From Euzebya tangerina (GTDB lineage Bacteria > Actinomycetota > Nitriliruptoria > Euzebyales > Euzebyaceae), in contig NZ_PPDK01000002.1 in the NCBI RefSeq assembly GCF_003074135.1, positions 434,001-498,000 of the forward strand: a DNA stretch of 64,000 bases. Reading direction: 5' to 3'. Position numbers and translations under genes: made by a program. Positions within the stretch are counted from its first letter, which is position 1. Each line of letters opens with the position of its first letter. Below are positions 44,980 through 53,869 of the stretch, in pieces. The notes beneath the pieces are model-generated. The model was not told the DNA's origin. It saw only the letters and a program-made list of their open reading frames with translations, and did not search any database.

Positions 44980-45010
44980 CGCCCCATCACCAGTTGGTGG
45001 TGGGGCGTTC
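44980..45010 (+). terminator. Terminator-like hairpin after sodN
   Basis: CGCCCCATCACCA (44980-44992) pairs with TGGTGGTGGGGCG (44995-45007), with one G-U pair, followed by TTC. The terminal pairs must open to make a loop. Its stem closely resembles the terminator at 27775. Confidence 0.7.
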
Positions 45011-45074
45011 TGCACGTAATCTTCACGCGGCGGTCGGGCGGATCTGCACTGGCCCCGTCGTACTGTCTGACGCC

Positions 45075-45782
45075 ATGCAGCACATTCTCGTGGTGGAGGA
45101 CGACGCGATCATCGCGCAGGCCGTTGCCGATCGGTTGCGGTCGGAGGGGTTCCAGGCCACCGTCGTGGGCGACGGGAACCAGGCGGTGCAGCAGGCCGCG
45201 GAGATCTCGCCGGCGCTGATCGTCCTCGATCTGATGCTGCCCGGCCTTGACGGCCTGGAGGTGTGCCGTCGTGTCCAGGCCGACCGAGCTGTTCCGGTGA
45301 TCATGCTGACGGCCAAGGCCGATGAGGTCGACATGATCGTGGGGCTTGGCGTCGGAGCTGACGACTACCTGACCAAGCCGTTCTCACCGCGTGAGCTCGT
45401 GGCCCGCATCCGTGCGCTGCTTCGCCGGGTCCAGCGGGACAAGGACGACGGTGCCAGCGGGAACCTGGTCGTCGGTGAGGTGACGATGGACGTCGCCCGA
45501 CGAATCGTGACGCGGTCGGGAGCGCGGGTGCACCTCACCGCCACCGAGTTCGACCTCTTTGCTGTCCTGGCCGCCGAGGTCGGGGTCGTGAAGGATCGGC
45601 CGACCATCGTTCGTTCCCTATGGGGCTACAGCGATGAGGCGGCCGAGCGCACCGTCGACAGCCATGTCCGCGCCATCCGAGCCAAGCTGGGCGACGAGGT
45701 GGTCCGCACCGTTCGTGGGGTCGGGTACGCCGCGCAGGCGCCGGCGGACGCCGGAGGAGGGCGTGGCGTTGCGTCCCCTTGA
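45075..45782 (+). CDS. OmpR/PhoB-family response regulator
   Basis: This 235-residue regulator has a receiver domain with Asp52 (VLDLMLPG), acidic pair EDD near residue 9, Thr in IMLTAKA and Lys in YLTKPFS. A winged-helix DNA-binding domain follows (LTATEFDLFAVL, TVDSHVRAIRAKLG, VRTVRGVGYA). It begins MQHILVVEDD at ATG 45075. The next gene is a histidine kinase overlapping by 20 bases, so this is a complete two-component pair. The signal and target genes are unknown; a downstream DUF4173 membrane protein may be functionally linked by proximity. Confidence 0.93.
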   Translation: MQHILVVEDDAIIAQAVADRLRSEGFQATVVGDGNQAVQQAAEISPALIVLDLMLPGLDGLEVCRRVQADRAVPVIMLTAKADEVDMIVGLGVGADDYLTKPFSPRELVARIRALLRRVQRDKDDGASGNLVVGEVTMDVARRIVTRSGARVHLTATEFDLFAVLAAEVGVVKDRPTIVRSLWGYSDEAAERTVDSHVRAIRAKLGDEVVRTVRGVGYAAQAPADAGGGRGVASP

Positions 45783-46767
45783 CCGCATCCCATCGATCAA
45801 GCTCAAGCTCGGGATCCTGATCGTCGTCGCAGTGGTGGTCAGCGCAACGGTGTCGACGTTCGGCTTCCGGCTCGGCTGGCCCGTCTGGGTCCGCCCGGTC
45901 ATCTCCGTGGCCATCGCCTTGCTCTTCGTCCAGGTCCTCGCCCGCGGCATGACCCGGCCGCTGCGGGACATGGCCCACGCCGCAACGAGGATGCGTCGCG
46001 GCGAGTACGACCACGTCGTCGCCACCGACGCGACTGACGAGGTCGGGCAGTTGGCTGACGCCTTCAACGCCATGGCCCAGGAGCTGGCCACCACCGACCG
46101 GCTGAGACGGGATCTGGTGGCCAACGCCTCACACGAGCTGCGGACCCCGTTGGCCGGCATGCGAGCCACCCTCGAGAATCTGGTGGACGGGGTGACACCA
46201 ACCGACGAGGTCGCCGTGGAGGGTCTGCTCGACCAGGTCAATCGGATGAGTGCGCTGGTCGAGCAGCTGCTGGATCTGTCCCGGCTCGAGTCGGGCGCCG
46301 CGGGCCTGGCATCCGGGCCGGTGGACCTGTCGGCCGTTGCCCGATCCGTCGTCGGCGACCTGACCGCCCTCGCCGAGCACCAGCAGGTGACCCTCACCGT
46401 CGAGGTGACGGCTGCCGCGAACGCCGTCGTGGTCCCTGGCGACCCGGTGCGCCTGCGGCAGGTCGTCGCGAACCTGATCAGCAACGCGCTCCGGCACACA
46501 CCAGCGGGTGGTGTGGTCCGCGTCGTGGTGGCCGACAGCGGTCAGGTCGTCGTCCATGACGACGGTCCTGGGATCTCGAGCGAGGACTCCGAACGGGTCT
46601 TCGAGCGCTTCTACCGGGCGGACCGGGCCCGCGGGAGCAGCGGAGGTGCCGGCCTCGGCCTGGCCATCTGCCGCTGGATCGTGGACCTCCACGGTGGCCG
46701 GATCGCGCACGACCCGACCGCTCCGGGCTGCCGGATGGTCATGGACCTCCCGACGGCGCCTCCCTGA
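45763..46767 (+). CDS. Sensor histidine kinase
   Basis: This 334-residue membrane kinase has two closely spaced membrane helices (about residues 16-34 and 43-60) with almost no external loop, so it probably senses a membrane or cytoplasmic cue. A HAMP domain follows (LARGMTRPLRDMAHAA to AFNAMAQEL). HisKA has His124 in ASHELRTPLAG, then the N-box LISNALRHTP, G1 DDGPGI, F-box FERFYRAD and G2 GGAGLGLAI. GTG 45763 is chosen for the GGAGGAGGG ribosome site just before it. It overlaps its response regulator gene by 20 bases. Confidence 0.92.
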   Translation: MALRPLDRIPSIKLKLGILIVVAVVVSATVSTFGFRLGWPVWVRPVISVAIALLFVQVLARGMTRPLRDMAHAATRMRRGEYDHVVATDATDEVGQLADAFNAMAQELATTDRLRRDLVANASHELRTPLAGMRATLENLVDGVTPTDEVAVEGLLDQVNRMSALVEQLLDLSRLESGAAGLASGPVDLSAVARSVVGDLTALAEHQQVTLTVEVTAAANAVVVPGDPVRLRQVVANLISNALRHTPAGGVVRVVVADSGQVVVHDDGPGISSEDSERVFERFYRADRARGSSGGAGLGLAICRWIVDLHGGRIAHDPTAPGCRMVMDLPTAPP

Positions 46768-47008
46768 TCCGCACAGATTGACCACCACGGCGGGGTCGCT
46801 CACCTGACCCTCCGTCATCTCCCCAGGCCAGCCGCCTGAGGGGAACGCGTTCCGCACTAATTGACCGGACGAGGCCACGGCCGAGCGCCCGTCAGTGGTC
46901 GATCGGTGCGCTCCATCGTTCTCGCGCCGTTCGCGGGCGACCAGATCCCAGCACCTGACCCCACGAGACACATTCACCCCGAGAGAAGTAAGAGAAGGAG
47001 GCACCACG
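46768..47008. other. Intergenic region before the DUF4173 gene
   Basis: These 241 bases hold a strong ribosome site (AAGGAGG, 46995-47001) for the next gene and an imperfect GC-rich dyad, but no convincing promoter, terminator or RNA gene that I can name. Confidence 0.6.
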
Positions 47009-48550
47009 ATGTCCAGCACCACCACCGACGCCGCCACGCCGCCGGGACGACCGGACCCCGGCAGCAGCACGCCCGATGTGCTGTTCCGGCGTCTGCGACC
47101 GCCCACGCGGTCCGACCTGATGGCGGTGGCGACGCTGGCCGCCGTCGCGCTCGTCCTGGGTCCGACCAGGCTGACGGGTCTCGGCGTCGCTGTCCTGCTC
47201 CTCGGCCTCGTGGTCGTGGTCGCCAGGTCGCTGCCGGCCCGGTCCACCGCCGACACGGTGCTGCTCGCCGGGGCGGCGGCGACCGCCGTGTTCGTGCCGC
47301 TGCGAACCAGTCCACCCACCATCCTGTTCCTGCTCACCGCCTACGGCGGCGCGCTCAGCCTGGTCGCAACCAGTGCCCACGGTCCGTCGGTCTGGGCCAC
47401 CGGTCCGATGCGCGCGATGCTGCGCGGTCTGGAGCTCCTCTACAACGTCATGGTCGGCCCCCGCTATCTGCAACCGGTCCTCCGTCGGTTGGGCGCCCGT
47501 CAGCCTGGACGGCCAGGAGAGTCTGGTCGGCTGAGACGCGCCCGGACACGGGCGATCGTCCGCGGTCTGCTGTTGGCTGTGCCGCTGCTGTGGCTGATCA
47601 CCTCGCTGCTGAGCGCCGACCAGGTCTTCGCGGGACTGCTGACCGTCGACCTGCCGGACAACCTGCTGGACACCGCCACCCAACGGGTCATCGTGACCCT
47701 GCTGGCGGCCTGGGGTGCTGCGGCCATGGTCCGGGCGACCGCCAGTGCGTGCCTGGACGATGCAGAGGTCCCGCGGTGGTTGGGGATCACCGAGTGCCTC
47801 ACGGTCCTGGTGCCCCTCACCGGCGTCTTCGCCCTCTTCGTCGGCTCCCAGGTGTACGCGGCCACCGGCGGGGCACAGGCCATCCTCGCGGAGGCAGGTG
47901 TCAGCTATGCCGAGTACGCCCGCGAGGGCTTCTTCCAACTCCTCGCCGTCGCCTGTATCACGCTTCTCGTGCTGACGGCCGTGCTCGGCTCGGTGCGGTA
48001 CACCGCTGCCGGCACCTTGGCCCGCAGTGTGCGCGCCGTCACGGTGGCCGTCACGGTGGGCGTCCTGCTCGTCGTCGCCTCCGCCGTCCGGCGCCTCCAG
48101 CTCTACGCCGAGGCATTCGGACTCAGCGAGTTGCGCCTCTGGGCCATGATCGGTGCCGTCCTGATCGGCGGGTGCTTCGTCCTGGTCGGGCTCAGAACGA
48201 TGCGTCACGACGCTGAGCGACCGTGGCTGCTGCCCGCCATGGTCATCCTGGTCGTGGCCACCAGCCTCGTCGTCGCCGGACTGTCACCGGATGCGCTGAT
48301 CGCTCGAACCAACATCGAGCGGGGCATCGCTGGAGGACACGACGTCGACCTGCGGTACCTGGCGGGGCTGTCCGATGATGCGGTGCCGCTGGTGGTCGAC
48401 GCACTGGCCCAGCCGGGTCTTGACGCCACGACTCGAGCCGATGCCGTCGCTCGGCTGTGTGAACCCGACCGCCCGGATGACACCAGCATCGCTGACTGGA
48501 ACCACGGCCGCGCATCTGCAACGCAGGCGCTGGCCCGGCTCTGCGAGTGA
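47009..48550 (+). CDS. DUF4153/DUF4173 family polytopic membrane protein
   Basis: This 513-residue protein has about ten to twelve membrane helices. Features typical of the DUF4153/DUF4173 group include RGLLLAVPLLWLITSLLSADQVF, a cluster of helices from residue 30 to 110, and the C-terminal membrane-plus-soluble layout with RLQLYAEAFGLSELRLWAM and NIERGIAGGHDVDLRYLAGLSDDAVP. The function of this family is not established. The ATG at 47009 follows a near-perfect ribosome site. It lies downstream of the two-component pair and may be under its control, which is inference only. Confidence 0.85.
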   Translation: MSSTTTDAATPPGRPDPGSSTPDVLFRRLRPPTRSDLMAVATLAAVALVLGPTRLTGLGVAVLLLGLVVVVARSLPARSTADTVLLAGAAATAVFVPLRTSPPTILFLLTAYGGALSLVATSAHGPSVWATGPMRAMLRGLELLYNVMVGPRYLQPVLRRLGARQPGRPGESGRLRRARTRAIVRGLLLAVPLLWLITSLLSADQVFAGLLTVDLPDNLLDTATQRVIVTLLAAWGAAAMVRATASACLDDAEVPRWLGITECLTVLVPLTGVFALFVGSQVYAATGGAQAILAEAGVSYAEYAREGFFQLLAVACITLLVLTAVLGSVRYTAAGTLARSVRAVTVAVTVGVLLVVASAVRRLQLYAEAFGLSELRLWAMIGAVLIGGCFVLVGLRTMRHDAERPWLLPAMVILVVATSLVVAGLSPDALIARTNIERGIAGGHDVDLRYLAGLSDDAVPLVVDALAQPGLDATTRADAVARLCEPDRPDDTSIADWNHGRASATQALARLCE

Positions 48551-48613
48551 ACCGTTGCCGTCCCACGGCGAGGGGCGGTGCCCACGGGGGGTGTCGACTG
48601 GTAGACCAGTCGC

Positions 48614-49459
48614 ATGCCGATCGACATCGAGACCCTGCTGGCCGCTCCGCCCATCGAGTGGGACTCGTCGTGGACACAGCGCGACGTCATGCTGTACCAC
48701 CTCGGGATCGGGGCCGGTGTTCCGGCCACGGACCCTCGGGAGTTGCGGTACGTGTACGAGGAGGACCTGGTGGTGCTGCCGACGTTCGGGACCATCCCGG
48801 GCTTCATGCCGATCGACCGGTTCGACCAGCTGCCGGGCTTCGACATCGACCTGCGGATGCTCGTCCACGCCGACCACACCCTGCAGCTGCACGGGTCCCT
48901 CCCCACCTCCGCCACGGCGGTGTCCCGCTGCCAGCCGAGCGCGGTCTACGACAAGCGGTCCGGCGCCATGGCGGTGTTCGAGATCACGACCGAGGTCGAC
49001 GGCGAGGTGCTGATCACCAACACGATGTCGGCCTTCATCAAGGGGGAGGGCGACTTCGGCGGTGACGGTGGCCCTCGGCCTGAGCGGGTCCGGGCCCCGA
49101 AGCGTGACGCCGACGCCGTCGTCCACGCGCCCACCTTGGAGCAGCAGGCACTGCTGTATCGGCTGTCAGGTGATTACAACCCGCTCCACGTGGACCCCGA
49201 GTTCGCGGCCGTCGGCGGCTTCGACCGACCGATCCTGCACGGCATGTGCACGTTCGGGTCGGCGGGGAAGGCGGCCGTCGACACCGTGCTCGACGGTGAC
49301 GGGTCAGCCGTGCGCAGCTTCAGCGCCCGGTTCTCCGGCGTCGTCATGCCGGGCGACACGCTGGTCCACAGCCTGTGGCGGGAGGGAGACGAGGTCATCG
49401 TGGAGTCAGCGGTCAACGGCTCGACGGTGCTGAAGCAGGCCAAGCTCACGCTGACCTGA
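48614..49459 (+). CDS. MaoC-like (R)-specific enoyl-CoA hydratase
   Basis: This 281-residue double hot-dog protein resembles the hydratase-2 region of peroxisomal multifunctional enzyme 2. The hydratase motif is in YRLSGDYNPLHVDPEFAAVGGFDRPILHGMC, where Asp and His act on the 2-enoyl-CoA. The N-terminal hot-dog (LRMLVHADHTLQLHGSLP) binds the acyl chain. Likely roles are fatty-acid or sterol side-chain degradation. It starts at ATG 48614 and ends in a hairpin shared with the convergent livK gene. Other beta-oxidation genes in the window are limited to the acyl-CoA oxidase-like pseudogene at 54.7 kb. Confidence 0.9.
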   Translation: MPIDIETLLAAPPIEWDSSWTQRDVMLYHLGIGAGVPATDPRELRYVYEEDLVVLPTFGTIPGFMPIDRFDQLPGFDIDLRMLVHADHTLQLHGSLPTSATAVSRCQPSAVYDKRSGAMAVFEITTEVDGEVLITNTMSAFIKGEGDFGGDGGPRPERVRAPKRDADAVVHAPTLEQQALLYRLSGDYNPLHVDPEFAAVGGFDRPILHGMCTFGSAGKAAVDTVLDGDGSAVRSFSARFSGVVMPGDTLVHSLWREGDEVIVESAVNGSTVLKQAKLTLT

Positions 49460-49473
49460 CTGCCGGAACGCCA

Positions 49474-49506
49474 ACGGGCCCGGACGCGTGATGCGCCCGG
49501 GCCCGT
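49474..49506. terminator. Bidirectional terminator between the MaoC gene and livK
   Basis: ACGGGCCCGG (49474-49483) and CCGGGCCCGT (49497-49506) are perfect inverted repeats, with an inner CGC/GCG pair. It sits between convergent genes and should work in both directions despite the lack of a clear T-tract. Confidence 0.65.
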
Positions 49507-49530
49507 CGTCAGCTGTCTACGCAGTGATCC

Positions 49531-50922
49531 CTAGAGGGAGGACTGCACGGTCTCGACCTGCTCCAGCTCACCGTCGGCCGTGAACATGCTCACGGCGTAG
49601 GTGCCCTGGGATGGCTCACCGGCTTCGGTGAAGTCCATCGGACCGGAGGGACCGTCGTAGTCGATGTCCTCGCCGGCCTCGAGCAGCTCCAGGCACTCGG
49701 AGTACGAGGTGCACTTCGTGCCCTCGCCGGTGACCGCGATCATGTTGTCGGCGATGGCCTGCGAGGAGTTCTCGCCGCCAGCCTGAGCCGCCAGTGCAGC
49801 GGCGATCGCGCAGTCGTAGCCCTCAGCCGCGAAGAGCGTGTCCTCGAGGTCGGGGTTGAACTCGTTCAGCGCGGAGTTGAAGTCCTCGTCCGACGCCGGG
49901 GTCGGGGAGGTGGTCATCATGCCTTCCAGCACGCCGGGGTTGTCCGGGTCGACCAGCTCGGGCGTGTCACCGGAGGCGATCCCGTCAGCACCGAAGACGA
50001 TGATGTCGGCTGGGCCGACGCCACGCTCGATCATGGTCGACAGGATGCGGGCACCCTCGTCGAAGGAGATCACGGCAACCGCGTCAGCACCGGCGTCCAC
50101 GACCTGCTGGACCTCGGCGTCGAAGCTCTGGGCCTGTGGGTCGTAGGTGGTTGCCACGGCGATGGTGGCACCGGCGTTCTCCAGCGCAGCCTCGGTCGCG
50201 TCCAGCAGACCCTGGCCGTAGTCGTCGGCACGCGCCAGCACGGCCACATTGGTCCCGCCAGCGGCAACGATCTGCTCAGCAAGGACAGGGCCCTGCAGCG
50301 CATCGGTCGGGGCGGCACGGAAGTACAGGCCCCCGTCGTCGTAGGTCGTGAAGGTCGGCGAGGTGTTGGAGGGCGAGCACTGCACGACCCCAGCCCCGGT
50401 GATCTTGTCGATGATCGTCAGCGAGATGCCCGAGGAGGCCGCTCCCATGATGATGTCCACGTCGTCGGCCAGAAGGCGGTCGACGGTCTGGTTCGCGATG
50501 GTGCCGTCGCCGTCACCCTCGTCACCGCCGTCCTGCACCACCTCGGTGCCGTTGACGCCACCGGCCTCGTTGATCTCCTGGACCGCCAGCTGGAAGCCGG
50601 AGATGATCGGCGGGCCGAGGAAGGCGAGCTGACCGGTCTCGGGGAGGACGTAGGCCATGCTCAGCGCCTCGCCGTCACCACCGGATGCGGCCTCCTCTTC
50701 GGTGCCCTCCTCCATGGCTTCGGTGGGCTCTTCCTCCTCCATGGCTTCGGTGGGCTCTTCCTCCTCCATGGCTTCGGTGGGCTCTTCCTCCTCCATCGCC
50801 TCAGTGGGCTCGTCGTCGGTTGCCTCGTCGCCGGCGTCATCTTCAGCTGCGCAGGCGGCAGCAACGATGGCCAGCAGGCACATCATCGCAACCAGGCGCA
50901 GCCACTTGAACTTCGTGGTCAT
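49531..50922 (-). CDS. livK: Branched-chain amino acid-type ABC substrate-binding lipoprotein (LivK-like)
   Basis: This is a 463-residue lipoprotein with lipobox IVAAAC and a periplasmic-binding type I domain: VLPETGQLAFLGPPIISGFQLAVQEINEAGG, MGAASSGISL, YFRAAPTDALQG, VAVLARADDYGQGL, and VISFDEGARIL. Between the lipidated Cys and the domain is an acidic linker with a three-fold EEEEPTEAM repeat. It is a good candidate to supply the orphan LivHMGF permease at 29.9-34.0 kb, which lacks its own binding protein; that link is inference. Ligand could be a hydrophobic amino acid or amide. The ATG is preceded by GGAG in a small hairpin loop. Confidence 0.9.
   Translation of the reverse strand: MTTKFKWLRLVAMMCLLAIVAAACAAEDDAGDEATDDEPTEAMEEEEPTEAMEEEEPTEAMEEEEPTEAMEEGTEEEAASGGDGEALSMAYVLPETGQLAFLGPPIISGFQLAVQEINEAGGVNGTEVVQDGGDEGDGDGTIANQTVDRLLADDVDIIMGAASSGISLTIIDKITGAGVVQCSPSNTSPTFTTYDDGGLYFRAAPTDALQGPVLAEQIVAAGGTNVAVLARADDYGQGLLDATEAALENAGATIAVATTYDPQAQSFDAEVQQVVDAGADAVAVISFDEGARILSTMIERGVGPADIIVFGADGIASGDTPELVDPDNPGVLEGMMTTSPTPASDEDFNSALNEFNPDLEDTLFAAEGYDCAIAAALAAQAGGENSSQAIADNMIAVTGEGTKCTSYSECLELLEAGEDIDYDGPSGPMDFTEAGEPSQGTYAVSMFTADGELEQVETVQSSL
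50714..50794. repeat. 27-bp tandem repeat inside livK
   Basis: Three contiguous 27-base copies (50714-50740, 50741-50767, 50768-50794) begin ATGGCTTCGGTGGGCTC on the + strand, with a fourth diverged copy after 50795. They encode the EEEEPTEAM linker repeats of LivK. The near identity of copies suggests recent slippage expansion. Confidence 0.93.
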
Positions 50923-50924
50923 GC

Positions 50925-50940
50925 CACAGACTCCTCTGTG
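50925..50940 (-). promoter_or_regulatory. livK ribosome site in a hairpin loop
   Basis: On the reverse strand CACAGA-GGAG-TCTGTG forms a perfect 6-bp stem whose 4-base loop is the Shine-Dalgarno sequence, ending 2 bases before the ATG. Presenting or masking the ribosome site this way could modulate translation. Confidence 0.55.
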
Positions 50941-51109
50941 AGAGTGGGAAACATCTTCGTCAGGGTCGGCGCCCGATCACGATCGACCGTGCCGACTGCC
51001 GCAAACCTACTATGGCCGTAAGACGAATGTCACGAAACGGCTCCGGCCGCTCCACCGCCGACCTGCGAGCGATGCCCAGCGTCACAGCCGCCGCGTAGGA
51101 TCACCCCGC

Positions 51110-53869
51110 ATGAGCGCCCCTGCCGACACCACGCGCCCGACGTTGGCCCTGATCGACGGCTACAGCCTGGCCTACCGGGCCTTCTTCGCCTTGCCGGAGG
51201 ACCTGCGGACCACGACCGGTCAGGTGACCAACGCGGCCTTCGGGTTCACCTCCATGGTGATCAAGCTGCTCGACGAACACGACCCCCAGGGACTGGCGGC
51301 GGTCTTCGATCGAGGGCGGCCGGCCGAGCGGACCGAGCTGATGCCGGAGTACAAGGCCAACCGGAGCGAGTCGCCTGACGACTTCAAGAGCCAGCTGCCC
51401 CTGATCGACGAGGTGCTGGCGGCGATGTCGATCCCCCGGGTCGACCTCGAGGGACAGGAGGCGGACGACCTCATCGCCAGCTACGCCGAGCAGGCCAAGG
51501 ACGCGGGCTGGGACGTCCTGGTGGTGACGGGTGACCGTGATCTGTTCCAGCTCGTCGACGACCACGTCAAGGTGCTCTACACCCGACGCGGAATCAGCGA
51601 CACCGTGGTGATGGACCACGACGCCGTCGTCGACCGCTATGGGATCCCACCGCTGTCCTACCCGTCCCTGGCGGCCCTGCGAGGGGATCCCAGCGACAAC
51701 ATCCCGGGCGTCCCCGGGGTGGGGGACAAGACGGCCGCCAAGCTGCTCACGGAGTGGGGGGATCTCGAGGGCATCTACGCCAACCTCGACAAGCTCCGCG
51801 GCAAGAAGGTCCCGGCGATGCTCGCCGAGCACAGGGACAGCGTCTTCGTCAGCGAGCAGGTGACGACCGTGACGAGGACGCTCGAGCTGCCCCAGCCGAT
51901 CACGGACTTCGATCGTGCCGACATCGACGCCGATCGGGTGCGGCGGCTGTTCGCCACCCTGGAGTTCCGCTCGCTCTGGGACCGGCTGCAGGACAACGTC
52001 CTCGGCACACAGGCCGAGGAGCAGGCTGGCGTCTTCGACGCCGAACCTCGTCGCGTGAGCGGGTCCGAGCTGGCCGAGTGGATCACCAAGGTTCCCACCG
52101 GCCAGCCGATCGCGGTGGTTCCGTTCGGCCGCGGTCTCCTGCCCGACGTCTCACCCGTCGCGGTCGCCCTGGCGGCGGCCGGGGCGGACCCGGTGGCGGC
52201 CGCGGCCGAGGATCTCGACGCCGACCACCGCGCCGCCCTGGGTGAGGTCGTGTCGGGGGCGAGCGGCCACCAGCTGTGGGTGCACGACGGCAAGGCCCTC
52301 CATCACTTCGCCCGGGCCCTGCAGCTTCCCGCGGTCGCCGAGCCCGCGATCGACACCGAGTTGTGGGCCTACATCCTGCAGCCCTCCGTCCGCACCTACG
52401 ACCTCCAGGCCCTGGCGCTCGAGTACCTGAACAAGCGACTGTCGACCACGGCGGAGGAGCCGTCGGGCGATGACGAACCCGCGCAGCTGGGGTTGCTGGA
52501 CCTCGAGGAGGACGGCCAGGCTGATGCGGAGTGGCACGAGCGGGCGTTGCGCGCCCAGGCGGTGTACGAGCTATCCGAGGTGCTCGACGCCGAGGTGACC
52601 GGCCGTGGGCAAGCCGAGCTGATCCGCGAGATCGAGGTCCCTCTGATCGCCGGGCTGGCCGATCTGGAGCGCGTCGGCATCACCGTCGATGGGGCGGTGC
52701 TGGAAGAGCTGGGCGCCGACCTCGACGCCAAGGTCACCGCGTCACGCCAGCAGGCGCTGGCGGCCGTCGAGCAGGACGAACACGACCTGGCCGACTTCGC
52801 CGACCTCAAGTTCCTCGACTCGCCCAAGCAGTTGCAGGCGCTGCTGTTCGACGCCCTCGGGTTGTCCAAGACCAAGAAGATCAAGACTGGCTGGTCGACT
52901 GACGCCACCGAGTTGACCAAGATCCTGGACGAGCACCCGGTGCTGCCCGCGATCCTGTCCTACCGGGAGTTCAGCAAGCTGAAGGGCACCTACATCGAGC
53001 CGCTCCAACGGCTGGTCGGCGACGGGCGCCGCCGCATCCACGCGGAGTTCAACCAGACCGTCGCCGTGACCGGCCGGCTCTCCTCGCAGAACCCGAACCT
53101 GCAGAACATCCCGATCAGGACCGAGTTGGGTCGCCAGATCAGACGGGCATTCGTCCCGGGCGAGGGGTTTGACACACTGCTGGTGGCGGACTACTCCCAG
53201 ATCGAGTTGCGGGTGATGGCCCACCTCTCCCAGGACGCCGGTCTGCTCGCGGCCTTCGGATCCGGCGAGGACATCCACGCCCAGACGGCCTCGATGGTGT
53301 TCGACGTGCCCATCGCCGACGTCGACAACACCCAACGATCGAAGATCAAGGGCATGACCTACGGGTTGGCGTACGGCCTGAGCGCCTACGGGCTGGCGCA
53401 GCAGCTGCAGATCGGGCGGGATGAGGCCAAGGAGTTGATGGACGCCTACTTCGAGCGGTTCCCCGGTGTCCGGGACTACCTCTACGGCGGGGTGGAGGAG
53501 GCCCGGCGGACGGGCTACACCGAGACCCTCACAGGTCGCCGGCGCTATCTCCCCGACCTGATGAGTGACAACCGACAGCGCCGGCAGATGGCCGAACGGA
53601 TGGCGCTCAACGCGCCCATCCAGGGCACCGCCGCCGACATCATGAAGATCGCGATGATCGATGTCCGCGCGGAGATGCAGCGGCGCGAGCTGCGGTCGCA
53701 GTTGCTGCTGCAGGTGCACGACGAGCTGGTCTGCGAGACCATCCCGGAGGAGCAGGACGAGCTGCAGGAGCTGCTCGTCACCACGATGTCGGGTGTGATC
53801 GACCTCGACGTCGAGCTGGAGGTCGACACGGCGGCCGGACCGTCCTGGGCGGAGGCCGAGAAGCACTGA
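51110..53869 (+). CDS. polA: DNA polymerase I
   Basis: This 919-residue enzyme fills gaps in repair and removes Okazaki primers. The N-terminal 5'-3' nuclease is intact (LIDGYSLAYRAFFALP, EADDLIASYA, VTGDRDLFQLV, PSDNIPGVPGVGDKTA). The middle 3'-5' exonuclease region (about residues 320-480) lacks the DxE metal ligands, as in mycobacterial and Thermus PolI, so it should not proofread. The polymerase has VADYSQIELR (Asp694), the O-helix KGMTYGLAYG with Tyr751 where E. coli has Phe762, and QVHDELVCE (Asp871). The stop overlaps the next ATG. Confidence 0.97.
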   Translation: MSAPADTTRPTLALIDGYSLAYRAFFALPEDLRTTTGQVTNAAFGFTSMVIKLLDEHDPQGLAAVFDRGRPAERTELMPEYKANRSESPDDFKSQLPLIDEVLAAMSIPRVDLEGQEADDLIASYAEQAKDAGWDVLVVTGDRDLFQLVDDHVKVLYTRRGISDTVVMDHDAVVDRYGIPPLSYPSLAALRGDPSDNIPGVPGVGDKTAAKLLTEWGDLEGIYANLDKLRGKKVPAMLAEHRDSVFVSEQVTTVTRTLELPQPITDFDRADIDADRVRRLFATLEFRSLWDRLQDNVLGTQAEEQAGVFDAEPRRVSGSELAEWITKVPTGQPIAVVPFGRGLLPDVSPVAVALAAAGADPVAAAAEDLDADHRAALGEVVSGASGHQLWVHDGKALHHFARALQLPAVAEPAIDTELWAYILQPSVRTYDLQALALEYLNKRLSTTAEEPSGDDEPAQLGLLDLEEDGQADAEWHERALRAQAVYELSEVLDAEVTGRGQAELIREIEVPLIAGLADLERVGITVDGAVLEELGADLDAKVTASRQQALAAVEQDEHDLADFADLKFLDSPKQLQALLFDALGLSKTKKIKTGWSTDATELTKILDEHPVLPAILSYREFSKLKGTYIEPLQRLVGDGRRRIHAEFNQTVAVTGRLSSQNPNLQNIPIRTELGRQIRRAFVPGEGFDTLLVADYSQIELRVMAHLSQDAGLLAAFGSGEDIHAQTASMVFDVPIADVDNTQRSKIKGMTYGLAYGLSAYGLAQQLQIGRDEAKELMDAYFERFPGVRDYLYGGVEEARRTGYTETLTGRRRYLPDLMSDNRQRRQMAERMALNAPIQGTAADIMKIAMIDVRAEMQRRELRSQLLLQVHDELVCETIPEEQDELQELLVTTMSGVIDLDVELEVDTAAGPSWAEAEKH

